Assembly (NCBI RefSeq): GCF_030177755.1
Contig: NZ_CP126539.1
Location: 3,372,001 to 3,436,000, forward strand
Length of the DNA: 64,000 bases
DNA from: Devosia sp. RR2S18
Lineage (GTDB): Bacteria; Pseudomonadota; Alphaproteobacteria; Rhizobiales; Devosiaceae
Direction: 5' to 3'
Shown: one piece after another, positions 19,753 to 28,961 of the stretch
Layout of the letters: each line of letters starts with the position of its first letter
Position numbering within the stretch: position 1 is the stretch's first letter
Program-made: the position numbers and the translations under genes
Notes under the pieces: generated by a model
What the model was told of the DNA's origin: nothing
Seen by the model: only the letters and a program-made list of their open reading frames with translations
The model's database searches: none

Positions 19753-20581
19753 AGATGTGCCTCCGCATCTCGCCGACATACCAGTCGAGCGACGCTCGGT
19801 ACGCGCCCACAGGCCCCAGCACCACGATGGCCGGTGTGGGCACGTCGATCAGGTGCGGCGCTTGGGCAAGGGTCGTCTCGATCACCGACTGCCTGGGCGT
19901 CGCCGCATGCGAGATGATGGTCACCTTGTCCCCTGGTGCGCGTCCCGATGCTAACAGTCTGCTAGCAATAAGACCGAGATGTTTGACAGCCATGAACATG
20001 ACAATCACCGGCGCTGCCGTGGCAACTGCCTCCCAGTCGACAGCCTGCGGCACCGTCCCGTGCTCGTCATGCCCGGTCAAAAACAGCACGGATTGGTTGG
20101 TGTCGCGGTGCGTAATGGGAATACCGGCATAGGCCAAACCGCCCAATCCCGCCGAGATTCCCGGCACAATCCGGAAGGGCACGCCCGCCTTGACCAGTGC
20201 TCCCGCCTCCTCGCCACCGCGCCCGAACATGAAGGGGTCGCCGCCTTTGAGGCGCAGCACGCGCTTGCCTTGACGTGCGAAATCAACGAGCTGCAGCGAG
20301 ATATCCACCTGCTTGGGGGACGGCTTGCCACCGCGCTTGCCGGCAAAGACCCGTTCCACCCGCCTTGGCGCCAGTTTCAGTAGTTCCTCTGACACGAGGG
20401 CATCATAGACGATCACATCAGCCTCGCCCAAGGCATGGTAGGCCAGCAGCGATGCCAACCCCGGGCCGCCCGGCCCCGCTCCGACGAGCCACACCGTGCC
20501 CGGTAGGAACGGCGGAAAGTCAGCACCATCGAGCTTGGCGAAATGCCGGCGCGGCCAGAACCTTGTGAGTTGGCGGAACAT
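19745..20581 (-). CDS. cobA: Uroporphyrinogen-III C-methyltransferase CobA
   Basis: S-adenosylmethionine-dependent enzyme that methylates C2 and C7 of uroporphyrinogen III, the entry to the corrin pathway. The 278-residue protein has both signatures: WLVGAGPGGPGL near residue 31 and RLKGGDPFMFGRGGEE. GIPITHRDTNQSV and TLAQAPHLIDVPTPAIVVLG are also present. An N-terminal extension of about 28 residues (FRQLTRFWPRRHF) precedes the catalytic domain. It is the first gene of cobA-cobB-cobQ-cbiB and is divergent from cobK, with only 65 bases between starts. Confidence 0.94.
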   Translation of the reverse strand: MFRQLTRFWPRRHFAKLDGADFPPFLPGTVWLVGAGPGGPGLASLLAYHALGEADVIVYDALVSEELLKLAPRRVERVFAGKRGGKPSPKQVDISLQLVDFARQGKRVLRLKGGDPFMFGRGGEEAGALVKAGVPFRIVPGISAGLGGLAYAGIPITHRDTNQSVLFLTGHDEHGTVPQAVDWEAVATAAPVIVMFMAVKHLGLIASRLLASGRAPGDKVTIISHAATPRQSVIETTLAQAPHLIDVPTPAIVVLGPVGAYRASLDWYVGEMRRHIFG

Positions 20582-20646
20582 CAGTGGCAGCCGGCTTGAG
20601 CTGGAGCCGGCGCAAGGGCATGGTCCGCGTCAGGAGTACTTCTGCA

Positions 20647-21372
20647 ATGAAAATCCTGATCCTGGGCGGCACCGCGGAGGCACGAGACCTGGCAAACCGC
20701 CTCGTTGCGCTCGGTTGCGATGTGACCACCTCGCTGGCGGGCCGCACAAGGGAACCGATCCTGCCCGAGGGAGCCGTCCGGAGTGGCGGCTTCGGTGGTG
20801 CAGCGGGCCTCGCGCGCTATCTCACGGACCACAATTTTCAGCGTCTGGTCGACGCCACCCACCCCTATGCCGGCCAGATTTCGCACAATGCGGTGGCGGC
20901 GGCGAAGGCCGCAGGCGTGCCGCTGGTGCGCTATCTGCGTCCCCCATGGCAGGCGCCCGCCGGAGCCGAGTGGCTCCAGGCGGACACGCCAGAGGCGGCG
21001 GCCGACATTCCACCTGCAGGCTCGGTGGTGCTTCTGACGACTGGCCACACGGCCAATCAAGCATTCTTCGCGCGACATGATTGCCAACTCGTCCTGCGCA
21101 TGATCGAGCCATTGGCCGAGCCAGTCCCTGCCCATGCGCAGCTGCTCTTGGCCCGTCCGCCCTATGCGCTCGACAGCGAATTGACGCTTATGCAGGCTCA
21201 CCGCGTCACCCATCTCGTCAGCAAGAATTCGGGCGGTGGACAAACAGCGGCCAAGCTCGATGCCGCGCAGCTACTCAATATCCAGGTGATCATGCTGTCG
21301 CGCCCTGCCTATGCACCGGCCCTGGAAGTCACCAGCATCGAAGAGGCCATCAGCGCGCTCGAGCTGGAATGA
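20647..21372 (+). CDS. cobK: Precorrin-6A reductase CobK
   Basis: NADPH-dependent reduction of precorrin-6A to precorrin-6B. Start ATG 20647 follows AGGAG, giving 241 residues. The N-terminus KILILGGTAEARDLA is typical, as are DATHPYAGQISHNA and LVSKNSGGGQTAAKLDAA. Its 3' end overlaps the opposite-strand cobE-like gene by 64 bases. Partner enzymes CobI, CobJ, CobM, CobL and CobH are not in this window. Confidence 0.94.
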   Translation: MKILILGGTAEARDLANRLVALGCDVTTSLAGRTREPILPEGAVRSGGFGGAAGLARYLTDHNFQRLVDATHPYAGQISHNAVAAAKAAGVPLVRYLRPPWQAPAGAEWLQADTPEAAADIPPAGSVVLLTTGHTANQAFFARHDCQLVLRMIEPLAEPVPAHAQLLLARPPYALDSELTLMQAHRVTHLVSKNSGGGQTAAKLDAAQLLNIQVIMLSRPAYAPALEVTSIEEAISALELE

Positions 21373-21776
21373 GGCACTAGCGCTAGGGCGCAGGTCGCGT
21401 GCGCCGACTTGCGCTTGGCGAGACGCAGATCGCCGAATGCCGCAGCGGCAGCTTCGGCAACACTCATGGTCCCGATGGACTCCCAGACAATAGCGGAGGG
21501 CGTCGGCACGTCCGCCGCCAACTCATCCTCATCCATCAGGTGCAGGACGACGCCCAGCCGCTCCGCCACGGCGCGCGCAAGCGGCCCATCCTTGCGGCGC
21601 AGGGTTGCAATGGCGGCCAGTTGCGCCCCTCTGGCATCCATTTCGCGCAGGCAGTCCTCCACCAGCGCCACGACCTCGTCGGCCGTCGCCTTACTGCCGA
21701 ACCCGAAGCCGGCAACCAGATAGGAGAATGGGGGTGCAGCCGCACCGGTGGCGCTTACTGCCAGGCCAGATTTCAT
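21309..21776 (-). CDS. cobE: CobE/CbiG C-terminal-domain family cobalamin biosynthesis protein
   Basis: 155 residues from ATG 21776. The sequence VAGFGFGSKATADEV, the ATLRRKDGPLARAVAERLG region and a SIGTMSVAEAAA stretch match the CobE/CbiG family that goes with corrin ring modification; the exact role of CobE is unclear. The ribosome site AGAGG lies in the stem of a hairpin at 21781-21801. Further upstream is a shortened cobalamin-riboswitch-like leader. The last ~20 codons overlap cobK on the other strand, giving a C-terminal tail (PHSSSSALMASS) not expected in the family. Confidence 0.82.
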   Translation of the reverse strand: MKSGLAVSATGAAAPPFSYLVAGFGFGSKATADEVVALVEDCLREMDARGAQLAAIATLRRKDGPLARAVAERLGVVLHLMDEDELAADVPTPSAIVWESIGTMSVAEAAAAAFGDLRLAKRKSAHATCALALVPHSSSSALMASSMLVTSRAGA

Positions 21777-21796
21777 CGTCGCCTCTTTAACAACAA

Positions 21797-21890
21797 GAGG
21801 CAGGTTCGCCAAACCGGAGCAGCTCCGGACTTGGTCCCCGATTTGGGTCGACCGCACCGAACTCTGTTTCAGTTCCTGGGTGGAACGCTG
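21797..21890 (-). promoter_or_regulatory. Internally deleted cobalamin-riboswitch-like leader
   Basis: Read on the minus strand, this leader of the cobE-like gene contains GGAACTGAAACAGAGTTCGG, then CGGTGC, a small hairpin, and AAGTCCGGAGCTGC. This matches in order the 5' half of the full riboswitch at 30.1 kb (ACGGTGC, hairpin, AAATCCGTGGCTGC). It then jumps to GAACCTGCC, like the end of the B12 box (GAGACCTGCC). The CCCCGCAACTGTAAGCGG and GCCACTGG parts are missing. Either a decayed riboswitch or a shortened variant. Confidence 0.55.
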
Positions 21891-22049
21891 CACTACACAG
21901 CTTTCTACGGGCGGAGAACCGCAAGGTCAATCAATGGCTTGGCTGCGAAACAGCCGGACACAACTGCAGGTGAAAACCATTTGCAGATTCAAGAACTTGC
22001 CCCGTCCCGCCCCCGGGGCTATGGCACGGGCAAGAACTGGAAGGACCCC

Positions 22050-22949
22050 TTGAGCAAAGCTGCCAACAGAACCTTGATCGTCGCCAGCGCGAGTCTGCTC
22101 GTGGGGCTTGTCGTGCTTGGCCTCAAGTTTCTCGCCTGGTGGTTTACCGGCTCTGTTGCCCTTTATTCCGATGCGCTCGAATCGATCGTCAATGTCGTAA
22201 CCGCGGGCATGGCGCTGGGCGCCGTCCGGCTGGCGGAGCGCCCCGCCGATGCCGCCCTGCCCTATGGTTATCACAAGGCCGAGTATTTTTCGGCCGTGCT
22301 GGTGGGCGTAATGATCATCGTGGCGGCCATTCTCATCATGCGGGAAGCCTATCTCGGCTTCCTCGCCCCCGCCTTGCCCGAAGCGCCGGTTCAAGGGCTT
22401 GCGGTCAGCGCCGTCGCGACGATCATCAATGCCGGCTGGGCTTGGGTGCTGATCCGGCAGGGCCGTGTCGCCCGCTCGCCGGCGCTTGCTGCTGACGGTA
22501 AGCACCTGGTGACCGACGTGGTCTCCACCATCGGCGTCTTGCTTGGTCTTGCGCTGGTTTTCCTGACGGGTTGGGCCATCCTCGACCCGATACTTGCCGC
22601 CCTCGTGGCGCTCAACATACTTTGGTCCGGCTGGGGTGTGATCCGGGACAGCGTGGGCGGGCTCATGGACGTGGCGGTTCCGCCCGAAAAGCAGCAGATC
22701 ATCCGCGAGGTGATCGCCGCCAATGCCGAGGGCGCCATCGAAGCCCACGACATTCGCACCCGCCAGGCCGGAAAGATGACCTTTATCGACTTCCACCTCG
22801 TCGTACCCGGTGGCATGAGCGTCGATGAGGCGCACGCCATCTGCGACCGCCTCGAAGCCAAGTTGCGCGAGACGGTGGAAGAAGTGCAGATCACCATCCA
22901 TGTCGAGCCGGAAGACAAGGCCAAGCACTCAGGCATCATCGTGCTCTAG
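22050..22949 (+). CDS. Cation diffusion facilitator family transporter
   Basis: Proton-coupled divalent metal exporter. The frame is open much further upstream, but the homology begins at LSKAANRTLIV. The TTG at 22050 has GGAAGGA just before it and gives 299 residues, the usual CDF size. Six hydrophobic segments are visible. Metal-site residues are in SDALESIVN (segment 2) and DGKHLVTDVVS (segment 5), with a C-terminal cytoplasmic domain (DIRTRQAGKMTFIDFHLVV). The place next to cobalamin genes suggests cobalt or zinc, but the metal is not decided by sequence. Confidence 0.88.
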   Translation: MSKAANRTLIVASASLLVGLVVLGLKFLAWWFTGSVALYSDALESIVNVVTAGMALGAVRLAERPADAALPYGYHKAEYFSAVLVGVMIIVAAILIMREAYLGFLAPALPEAPVQGLAVSAVATIINAGWAWVLIRQGRVARSPALAADGKHLVTDVVSTIGVLLGLALVFLTGWAILDPILAALVALNILWSGWGVIRDSVGGLMDVAVPPEKQQIIREVIAANAEGAIEAHDIRTRQAGKMTFIDFHLVVPGGMSVDEAHAICDRLEAKLRETVEEVQITIHVEPEDKAKHSGIIVL

Positions 22950-22997
22950 CTCACGAGTGACTTGCCCGCGTCGTGCGACGCAGGCAGTTTGATCGTC

Positions 22998-23468
22998 ATG
23001 CGTTTTCTTGTCCTCGCTTTTTTCGCGATGTTCTGCATCCCGGCCCTGGCTCAGTTTTGGGACCACTATGCCAATGCTCGCTTCGGCTACAGCATAGACG
23101 TGCCGCCGGGCTATTCCGGTACTGGCGAGAGCGCCAATGGTGACGGACAGAGCTTCGAAGACCCGGGGCGCATGCAGACGCTGCTGGTCTGGGGCGGCCA
23201 ACTCCACGACGGGCTCGACGCCGAGGTCGCAAATGCGATGAGGAGTGCCGCGGAGACTGGCTGGGCCATCACCTATCAGGTTGCAACGCCCGAGTGGGCA
23301 GCCTTCTCCGCCAGCAAGGATCAACGCCTGCAGCAGCAGCGGCTGATCCGGCTGTGCGACGGCGCAAGCTATGCCGCATTCCGCATCGAATATGCGCAAG
23401 AGGACGTACCAAACATGGAGAGCACCGTCGCAGGCTTGGTGCGCAGCTTGCGCCCGGAGGGCTGCTAG
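22998..23468 (+). CDS. Exported hypothetical protein
   Basis: 156 residues from ATG 22998. Residues 1-19 (MRFLVLAFFAMFCIPALAQ) are a clear Sec signal peptide, so the product is periplasmic. The mature part has FGYSIDVPPGYSG and a C-terminal MESTVAGLVRSLRPEGC, with two cysteines that may pair. It resembles small periplasmic proteins of Rhizobiales with no assigned function. Its stop overlaps the convergent cobO by 4 bases. Confidence 0.75.
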   Translation: MRFLVLAFFAMFCIPALAQFWDHYANARFGYSIDVPPGYSGTGESANGDGQSFEDPGRMQTLLVWGGQLHDGLDAEVANAMRSAAETGWAITYQVATPEWAAFSASKDQRLQQQRLIRLCDGASYAAFRIEYAQEDVPNMESTVAGLVRSLRPEGC

Positions 23469-24106
23469 AACTCGATGCCAGCCTGCGCCTTCACCCCGGC
23501 ACGGAAATGGTGCTTGATCTCGGTCATCTCGGTCACGAGATCGGCAATCTCGATTAATTCGTCCTTGGCGTTGCGGCCGGTGACGATGACGTGCTTGTCG
23601 ACTGGCTTGTTGCGCAACACCTCGACCACCTCCCCAATCGGCAGGTAGTCGTAGCGCAGACAGATGTTGAGCTCATCGAGCAGCACGAGCTTGTAGCTGG
23701 GGTCCTCGATCAGCTTCTTGGCCTGCTCCCAGGCATTGCGTGCCGCAGCAAGGTCTCGCTGGCGGTCGGCCACGTCCCAGGTGAACCCCTCGCCCATGGC
23801 GTTGATGGTGACGAGGTCGGGGAACTTCATCAGCACGTCGCGCTCGCCGGTCTCCCACACGCCCTTGACGAATTGCACCACGCCGACCTTGTAGCCGTGG
23901 CCGAGCGCCCGAAACACCATGCCGAAGGCGGCAGTCGACTTGCCCTTGCCCTTGCCGGTGTGGACGATCAGCAGGCCCTTTTCCTGCGTCTTGGTAGCAA
24001 GGATGCGGTTCCGCGCCTCCTTCTTCTTGCGCATCTTTTCGGCGTGATAGGCGTCCCGCTCCGCCTCGGACATGAGATCGGTTTTCTTGAGCGGCTTGTC
24101 GGTCAT
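23465..24106 (-). CDS. cobO: Cob(I)yrinic acid a,c-diamide adenosyltransferase CobO
   Basis: Transfers the 5'-deoxyadenosyl group from ATP to the corrin cobalt (BtuR/CobA type). The 213-residue protein has HTGKGKGKSTAAFG near residue 50, VQFVKGVWETGE, and LLDELNICLRYDYL, all diagnostic. Its ATG overlaps the cobN stop by 4 bases. It is the last gene of the riboswitch-led cbtB-cbtA-cobW-cobN-cobO operon. Confidence 0.96.
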   Translation of the reverse strand: MTDKPLKKTDLMSEAERDAYHAEKMRKKKEARNRILATKTQEKGLLIVHTGKGKGKSTAAFGMVFRALGHGYKVGVVQFVKGVWETGERDVLMKFPDLVTINAMGEGFTWDVADRQRDLAAARNAWEQAKKLIEDPSYKLVLLDELNICLRYDYLPIGEVVEVLRNKPVDKHVIVTGRNAKDELIEIADLVTEMTEIKHHFRAGVKAQAGIEF

Positions 24107-27100
24107 GCATCGGCTCCTTCGAGCAAAGCGTAGGCGGAGTTCGAGCGCGGCGTCCAGAAGCCGCGGCTGAGGGCCTCGTTGAACTTGGCGAGCAGTTCAT
24201 CGAAGCCATAGGGATTGCTGGTGCGGATAAAGTCGCGCGTTGCCTCATCGTCGATGAAGGCTTCGAACGCCAGATCGAAATGGTGGGTCTTTACCGCACC
24301 GGTGGTCGCCGCATAGGCGAACATGAAATCCACGGTGGCGATGATCTCGAAGGCCCCGCGATAACCGTGCCGCTTCACCCCGGCGATCCATTTGGGATTG
24401 ACCACGCGAGAGCGCACCACATGGCTGATCTCTTCTTCCAGCGTCCGGATCAGCGGCCGTTCGGGCCGCGAGTGATCGGGGTGATAGGCAGCGGGCTTGG
24501 TTCCCGACAGCACCTCGGCGGCGGCGGCAAGGCCGCCTTCAAACTGGTAGTAATTGTCGCTATCGAGCAGGTCGTGCTCGCGATTGTCCTGATTGTGAAT
24601 GATCGCGTCGACCGCCGCCAGCCGGGCCGCGAACCGCTCCCGTTCGGGGGTGCCGCTCGCCTGCGCGCCATAGGCATATTGCCCCCAATCCAGCGCCTGG
24701 TTGGCGAGATCGGCCTTGCCGGACCACTTGCCAGAATCGATCAGCGCCGAGAGCCCTGCGCCATAGGCACCCGGCTTGGCGCCGAAGATTCGATGCCCGG
24801 CCGCCAGCGCCGCATCCGCTTCCGACTGTCCCGCGGCCATGAAGCCTAGTGCATCGGCCCGCATGCGCGCCGCAATCGGGTTGTCCTCGGTCGGCTCGTC
24901 CTGCGCGCCGATGGCGCGGATGGCACGGTCGAACAGCGCAATCTGCGCCGGAAAGGCATCGCGGAAGAAGCCGGAGATGCGCAGGGTCACATCGACGCGG
25001 GGACGGCCGAGCTTGGCGAGGGGGATGATCTCGTAGCCAGAGATGCGGAGGGAGCCGGGGTCCCAGACGGGCTTGGCGCCGATCAGCGCCATGGCTTGCG
25101 CGATATCGTCCCCGCCGGTGCGCATATTTGCGGTACCCCACACCGAAAGTGCTACGGATTGGAGGTACAGTCCGTGGTCCTGAAAGTGCCGTAGAACGAG
25201 ATTTTCTGCTGATTTCTGACCCAGCTCCCAAGCCGTGGGCGTGGGGATGGCGCGCGAGTCTACCGAATAGAAATTGCGACCGGTCGGCAGCACGTCGAGG
25301 CGCCCGCGGGAGGGGGCTCCGGAGGGGCCCGGGGCGATGAATTTACCGTCCGCCCCGTTGATAAGTGCGGCCATTTCGGCCGGGCCGGACTGCCGCAAGC
25401 GGGGGCGGATGACGTTCTCTACGCTGGCGAGGACTGTTTGGGTGGAAAGCCAATCGGCAGAAGGATTTAAGCGCCCCGAGACGAGGGCCCCAGCGAGCTC
25501 TTCCAGCATTTCCACAACGTCGCCGCAGGTCCGCAATGCCGCGATTTTTCCATGAAGATTAAGGGAGTCTGAACACCAGTTTGGCGGTGCAACCCACGCA
25601 TTACCGAGCTTTGCCGTCAGCGGATCGAAGCCGAGCTTCAGATCATCGGCCAGAGCGCGGATCAGCGAGTTATCCTCGCCCCCTTCCCCGCGTGGTATAC
25701 GTGCAAGGGCAACAATGAGGTCGCGCTCCATGTCGCCGTCAGGAGAGCGGCCGAAGACATGCAGCCCGTCGCGGATTTGCGCCTCCTTGAGGTTGCAGAG
25801 AAAGTTGTCGATCTTGATCAGCGCCTCGGTCTCGTCCTCGGGCAGGCCGATGTCGCGATCAAGCCGACTGTCACGCGTGAAATCGAGAATGCGGCGGCGG
25901 AGGTCGGCTAGCCGCCGGCGGTCCATGCCGGAGGCGGCGTAGTACTCATCGAGCAGCGCCTCAAGATCCTTGAGCGGTCCGTAGGTCTCGGCCCGGGTGA
26001 GCGGTGGCACGAGGTGGTCGATGATGACAGCACCGGTGCGGCGCTTGGCCTGCGTCCCCTCACCGGGATCGTTGACGATGAACGGGTAGAGGTGCGGCAA
26101 CTGCCCCCAAAGAGCGTCGGGGTAGCTCGCGGCATCCAGCGCCGCCGACTTGCCGGGCAGCCATTCCAGCGTCCCGTGCTTGCCATTGTGGATAAGGGCA
26201 TGGGCGCCCCAATCGTGGCGGAGCCAGAGGTAGGCGGCGAGATAGGCGTGCGGCGGCACCAGCGTAGGGTCGTGATAGCTTAGCGTCTCGTCGAGATGAT
26301 AACCGCGCGCTGGCTGGAGCAGGACGGCAACATTACCGAACACCAGAGCCGGCAGATGGAAAGCATCATCCCGCACGAAGGGGTCGGTTGAGGGGGCACC
26401 CCAGCGCGTGGTGACCTCGTCCTGGATCTGCTGGGGGAGCGCTGCGAAGAGTTTGGCATAACGGGCCAGCGGCAGCGTGGCAGGCGATGTGCCACGCTGC
26501 GGATTGGCATTGGTGGGGCCCGATTGCAGCTGGTCGATCAGTTCGCCCGAGGTCTTTGGCAAGCCCTGTTCACTCAGGTCATACCCCGCGCCCAGGAACG
26601 CCTTTAGCATTTCGACCGTGGACTCGGGCGCATCGTAGCCGACGCCATTGGCGAGACGGCCGTCGCGGATGGGGTAGTTGGCAAGGACAAGCGCAATCCG
26701 GCGCTCGGCGCGGGGGGTTGCACGGAGGCCTGCCCAGTTTTTGGCCAGCGAGACAGCGCGGGTGATGCCGGAGCGGTCAGGTGTGTAGGCGGTTAGCGGG
26801 CATTGCGTTCGCTCATGCCAGACCGCGTCGCCCTTGTGGCCGACGAGGATGCCGCCTACGCGTCCGTCGACCTCGGGCATCACCAGGAACATGGCCATGT
26901 CCTTGGCCGAAAGGCCCTGGCTGTCGGCCTGCCACTGCGCCTCCGAGCGACCGGACTGGATTAGCTGGATGACCGGCGCATCGCAGCCGGAAAAGGGATT
27001 GGCCTTGGCTTCGAGCTGGTCGATGCCCAGCGAAAAGGCCGTAAGGTTGAGGATGGCTGCGGGCGGGAACGCCGCGAGCGCGTTTTGCACGAAGCGGACG

Positions 27101-27912
27101 CAGGCCCCTTCCTTCAGGGAGGAGACAAGGAGCGGCACCGGCAGAAGGCCCTGATGCTCGAATTCGGCGACAAGGGCCTCGAGCGTGGCTGTGCCGGCAC
27201 CCTCAAGGGCCGCACGGTAGAAGAGAATGGGGATGTACGCCCACCCAGCCTGCCGCTGTACCGAGGATGAGCGGTCGGGCGCTTCAGCGTGGATGGTGCG
27301 CAGGCCGGCTTCATCGACGATGCCGGTGCGCGGGTGCCAAAGGCCGAACCGGGGGAATGGTTGGGGTGAGAGGCGCGAGAGGCGCGGCCCCCCAGCAATC
27401 CGGGACGATATCACCACCGGAGAGAGTGAAGGAGCGGCTAGCTCATGGAACGCCCCGAGGATCGCATCGGCATTGTCGGGACCTCCGGCGACGAAGAGGC
27501 TATGGAGGCGTTGCCAGTCCTCGGGATGGAGGGTGGAGCGTGATTGCAGGATCGGGTCGGGATTGGCGTCGCCGGGCAAGAGCGCCAGGGGGATCTTCCG
27601 GTTGGCGCAGAGCGCGGTCAGCTCATCGACGCCATACTGGAAATAGGCGGCACCACCGATGAGTCGGAGAACCACGAGACGCGCCTGCGCGACCGTTTTC
27701 TCGAGCCAAAGGTCGACCGATAGATTGTGGCTGAGGCGGAGCGTGTTGGCGAGGCGCAGTTCGCCTTCGCCCGCCCGGTCGGCCGCCCCGGCCAGCATGG
27801 CCAGTTCGCTATCGGCCGAGGACGCAAAGATCAGCGCACCGGGGCGCTGATCGAGGTCGATGGCCTCGCCCTCCTGCTGAATGGCACCGGCCTGGGCAGA
27901 GAGGAGGTGCAT
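24103..27912 (-). CDS. cobN: Cobaltochelatase subunit CobN
   Basis: Large subunit of the aerobic ATP-dependent cobalt chelatase that inserts Co2+ into hydrogenobyrinic acid a,c-diamide together with CobS and CobT. The 1269-residue length is typical. Recognisable blocks include HNGKHGTLEWLPGKS, FIVNDPGEGTQAKRR, WGTANMRTGGDDIAQ and KWIAGVKRHGYRGAFE. Its ATG shares one base with the cobW stop codon (TGATG). CobS and CobT are not in this window. Confidence 0.97.
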   Translation of the reverse strand: MHLLSAQAGAIQQEGEAIDLDQRPGALIFASSADSELAMLAGAADRAGEGELRLANTLRLSHNLSVDLWLEKTVAQARLVVLRLIGGAAYFQYGVDELTALCANRKIPLALLPGDANPDPILQSRSTLHPEDWQRLHSLFVAGGPDNADAILGAFHELAAPSLSPVVISSRIAGGPRLSRLSPQPFPRFGLWHPRTGIVDEAGLRTIHAEAPDRSSSVQRQAGWAYIPILFYRAALEGAGTATLEALVAEFEHQGLLPVPLLVSSLKEGACVRFVQNALAAFPPAAILNLTAFSLGIDQLEAKANPFSGCDAPVIQLIQSGRSEAQWQADSQGLSAKDMAMFLVMPEVDGRVGGILVGHKGDAVWHERTQCPLTAYTPDRSGITRAVSLAKNWAGLRATPRAERRIALVLANYPIRDGRLANGVGYDAPESTVEMLKAFLGAGYDLSEQGLPKTSGELIDQLQSGPTNANPQRGTSPATLPLARYAKLFAALPQQIQDEVTTRWGAPSTDPFVRDDAFHLPALVFGNVAVLLQPARGYHLDETLSYHDPTLVPPHAYLAAYLWLRHDWGAHALIHNGKHGTLEWLPGKSAALDAASYPDALWGQLPHLYPFIVNDPGEGTQAKRRTGAVIIDHLVPPLTRAETYGPLKDLEALLDEYYAASGMDRRRLADLRRRILDFTRDSRLDRDIGLPEDETEALIKIDNFLCNLKEAQIRDGLHVFGRSPDGDMERDLIVALARIPRGEGGEDNSLIRALADDLKLGFDPLTAKLGNAWVAPPNWCSDSLNLHGKIAALRTCGDVVEMLEELAGALVSGRLNPSADWLSTQTVLASVENVIRPRLRQSGPAEMAALINGADGKFIAPGPSGAPSRGRLDVLPTGRNFYSVDSRAIPTPTAWELGQKSAENLVLRHFQDHGLYLQSVALSVWGTANMRTGGDDIAQAMALIGAKPVWDPGSLRISGYEIIPLAKLGRPRVDVTLRISGFFRDAFPAQIALFDRAIRAIGAQDEPTEDNPIAARMRADALGFMAAGQSEADAALAAGHRIFGAKPGAYGAGLSALIDSGKWSGKADLANQALDWGQYAYGAQASGTPERERFAARLAAVDAIIHNQDNREHDLLDSDNYYQFEGGLAAAAEVLSGTKPAAYHPDHSRPERPLIRTLEEEISHVVRSRVVNPKWIAGVKRHGYRGAFEIIATVDFMFAYAATTGAVKTHHFDLAFEAFIDDEATRDFIRTSNPYGFDELLAKFNEALSRGFWTPRSNSAYALLEGADA

Positions 27913-28961
27913 CAGGCTGCCGCCTGCTCCAGGCTCTGGGTGATCGCGGCATGATCGAGCGGGGATTCGCCGATGACGACCAGCGAGGTCTGGCGCACTT
28001 CGCCATCTTTCCAGGGGCGGTCGAAGTAGGCGGTGACGCGCGGCCCCACCGCCTGAATGGCGAGGCGGGCAGCAGCGCCCGGAACTGCCGCAAAGCCCTT
28101 GAGGCGCAGCACATCGTGGTTCCGAATGGTCGCCTCGATGGTGGCAAGCAGGTCATCCTTGCCGCGGATGGCAGGCAGGGTCAGGGAGAAGCTGTCGAAA
28201 TCGTCGTGCTCGTGCGTCTCCCCGCCATGCTCCAATTCATGGTGGCTGGGACGGTTTGCAATGTCGGCTTCCGACCCCATGCCCAGGCCGAGGAGCGCGG
28301 CAATATCGACATGCCCATTGGCAGCCCGGACAATGCCGACGCCCGGACGCAGTTCGGCACGAATATTCTGCTCCACCTTGTCGAGCGTTGCGGGCTCCAC
28401 GAGATCGGTCTTGTTGATGACGACCATATCGGCCGCCGAGAGCTGATCTTCGAAGAGTTCACCCAAGGGGGTTTCGTGATCGAGCATCTCATCGGCACGA
28501 CGCTGCGCGTCGACTGCCGCTTCGTCGGCGGCAAAGCGCCCTTCGGCGAGGGCAGCGGCATCGGCAACAGTAACTACACCATCGATGGTCACCTGGGCCT
28601 TGATCTCGGGCCAGTTGAAGGCGCGGATCAGCGGCTGCGGCAAAGCAAGGCCCGAGGTTTCGATGACGATGTGATCGAACTTTTCCGGGCGGGCCAAGAG
28701 GGCCTGCATGGTAGGGATGAACTCATCAGCGACGGTGCAGCAGATACAGCCATTGGAGAGCTCGACCATGTCTTCTTCCCGGCACGTCTCGTCGCCACAG
28801 CCGGCCAGGATATCCTTGTCGACGCCGAGATCGCCAAACTCATTGATGATCAGCGCGATCCGCTTGCCCTTGGGAGCGTGCGCCAGGAGATGGCGCACGA
28901 GGGTGGTCTTGCCGGCACCAAGAAAGCCGGTGATGACGGTGGTGGGGATCTTTTCGGTCAT
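27912..28961 (-). CDS. cobW: CobW-family GTPase
   Basis: G3E-family P-loop GTPase thought to deliver metal, here cobalt, for cobalamin synthesis. The 349-residue protein has GFLGAGKTT at 12-20, the metal-binding GCICCT (Cys72, Cys74, Cys75), NKTDLV, and a C-terminal CobW domain. A His/Asp/Glu-rich linker (HHELEHGGETHEHDD) may bind metal. It overlaps cbtA by 4 bases and cobN by 1 base. Confidence 0.95.
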   Translation of the reverse strand: MTEKIPTTVITGFLGAGKTTLVRHLLAHAPKGKRIALIINEFGDLGVDKDILAGCGDETCREEDMVELSNGCICCTVADEFIPTMQALLARPEKFDHIVIETSGLALPQPLIRAFNWPEIKAQVTIDGVVTVADAAALAEGRFAADEAAVDAQRRADEMLDHETPLGELFEDQLSAADMVVINKTDLVEPATLDKVEQNIRAELRPGVGIVRAANGHVDIAALLGLGMGSEADIANRPSHHELEHGGETHEHDDFDSFSLTLPAIRGKDDLLATIEATIRNHDVLRLKGFAAVPGAAARLAIQAVGPRVTAYFDRPWKDGEVRQTSLVVIGESPLDHAAITQSLEQAAA

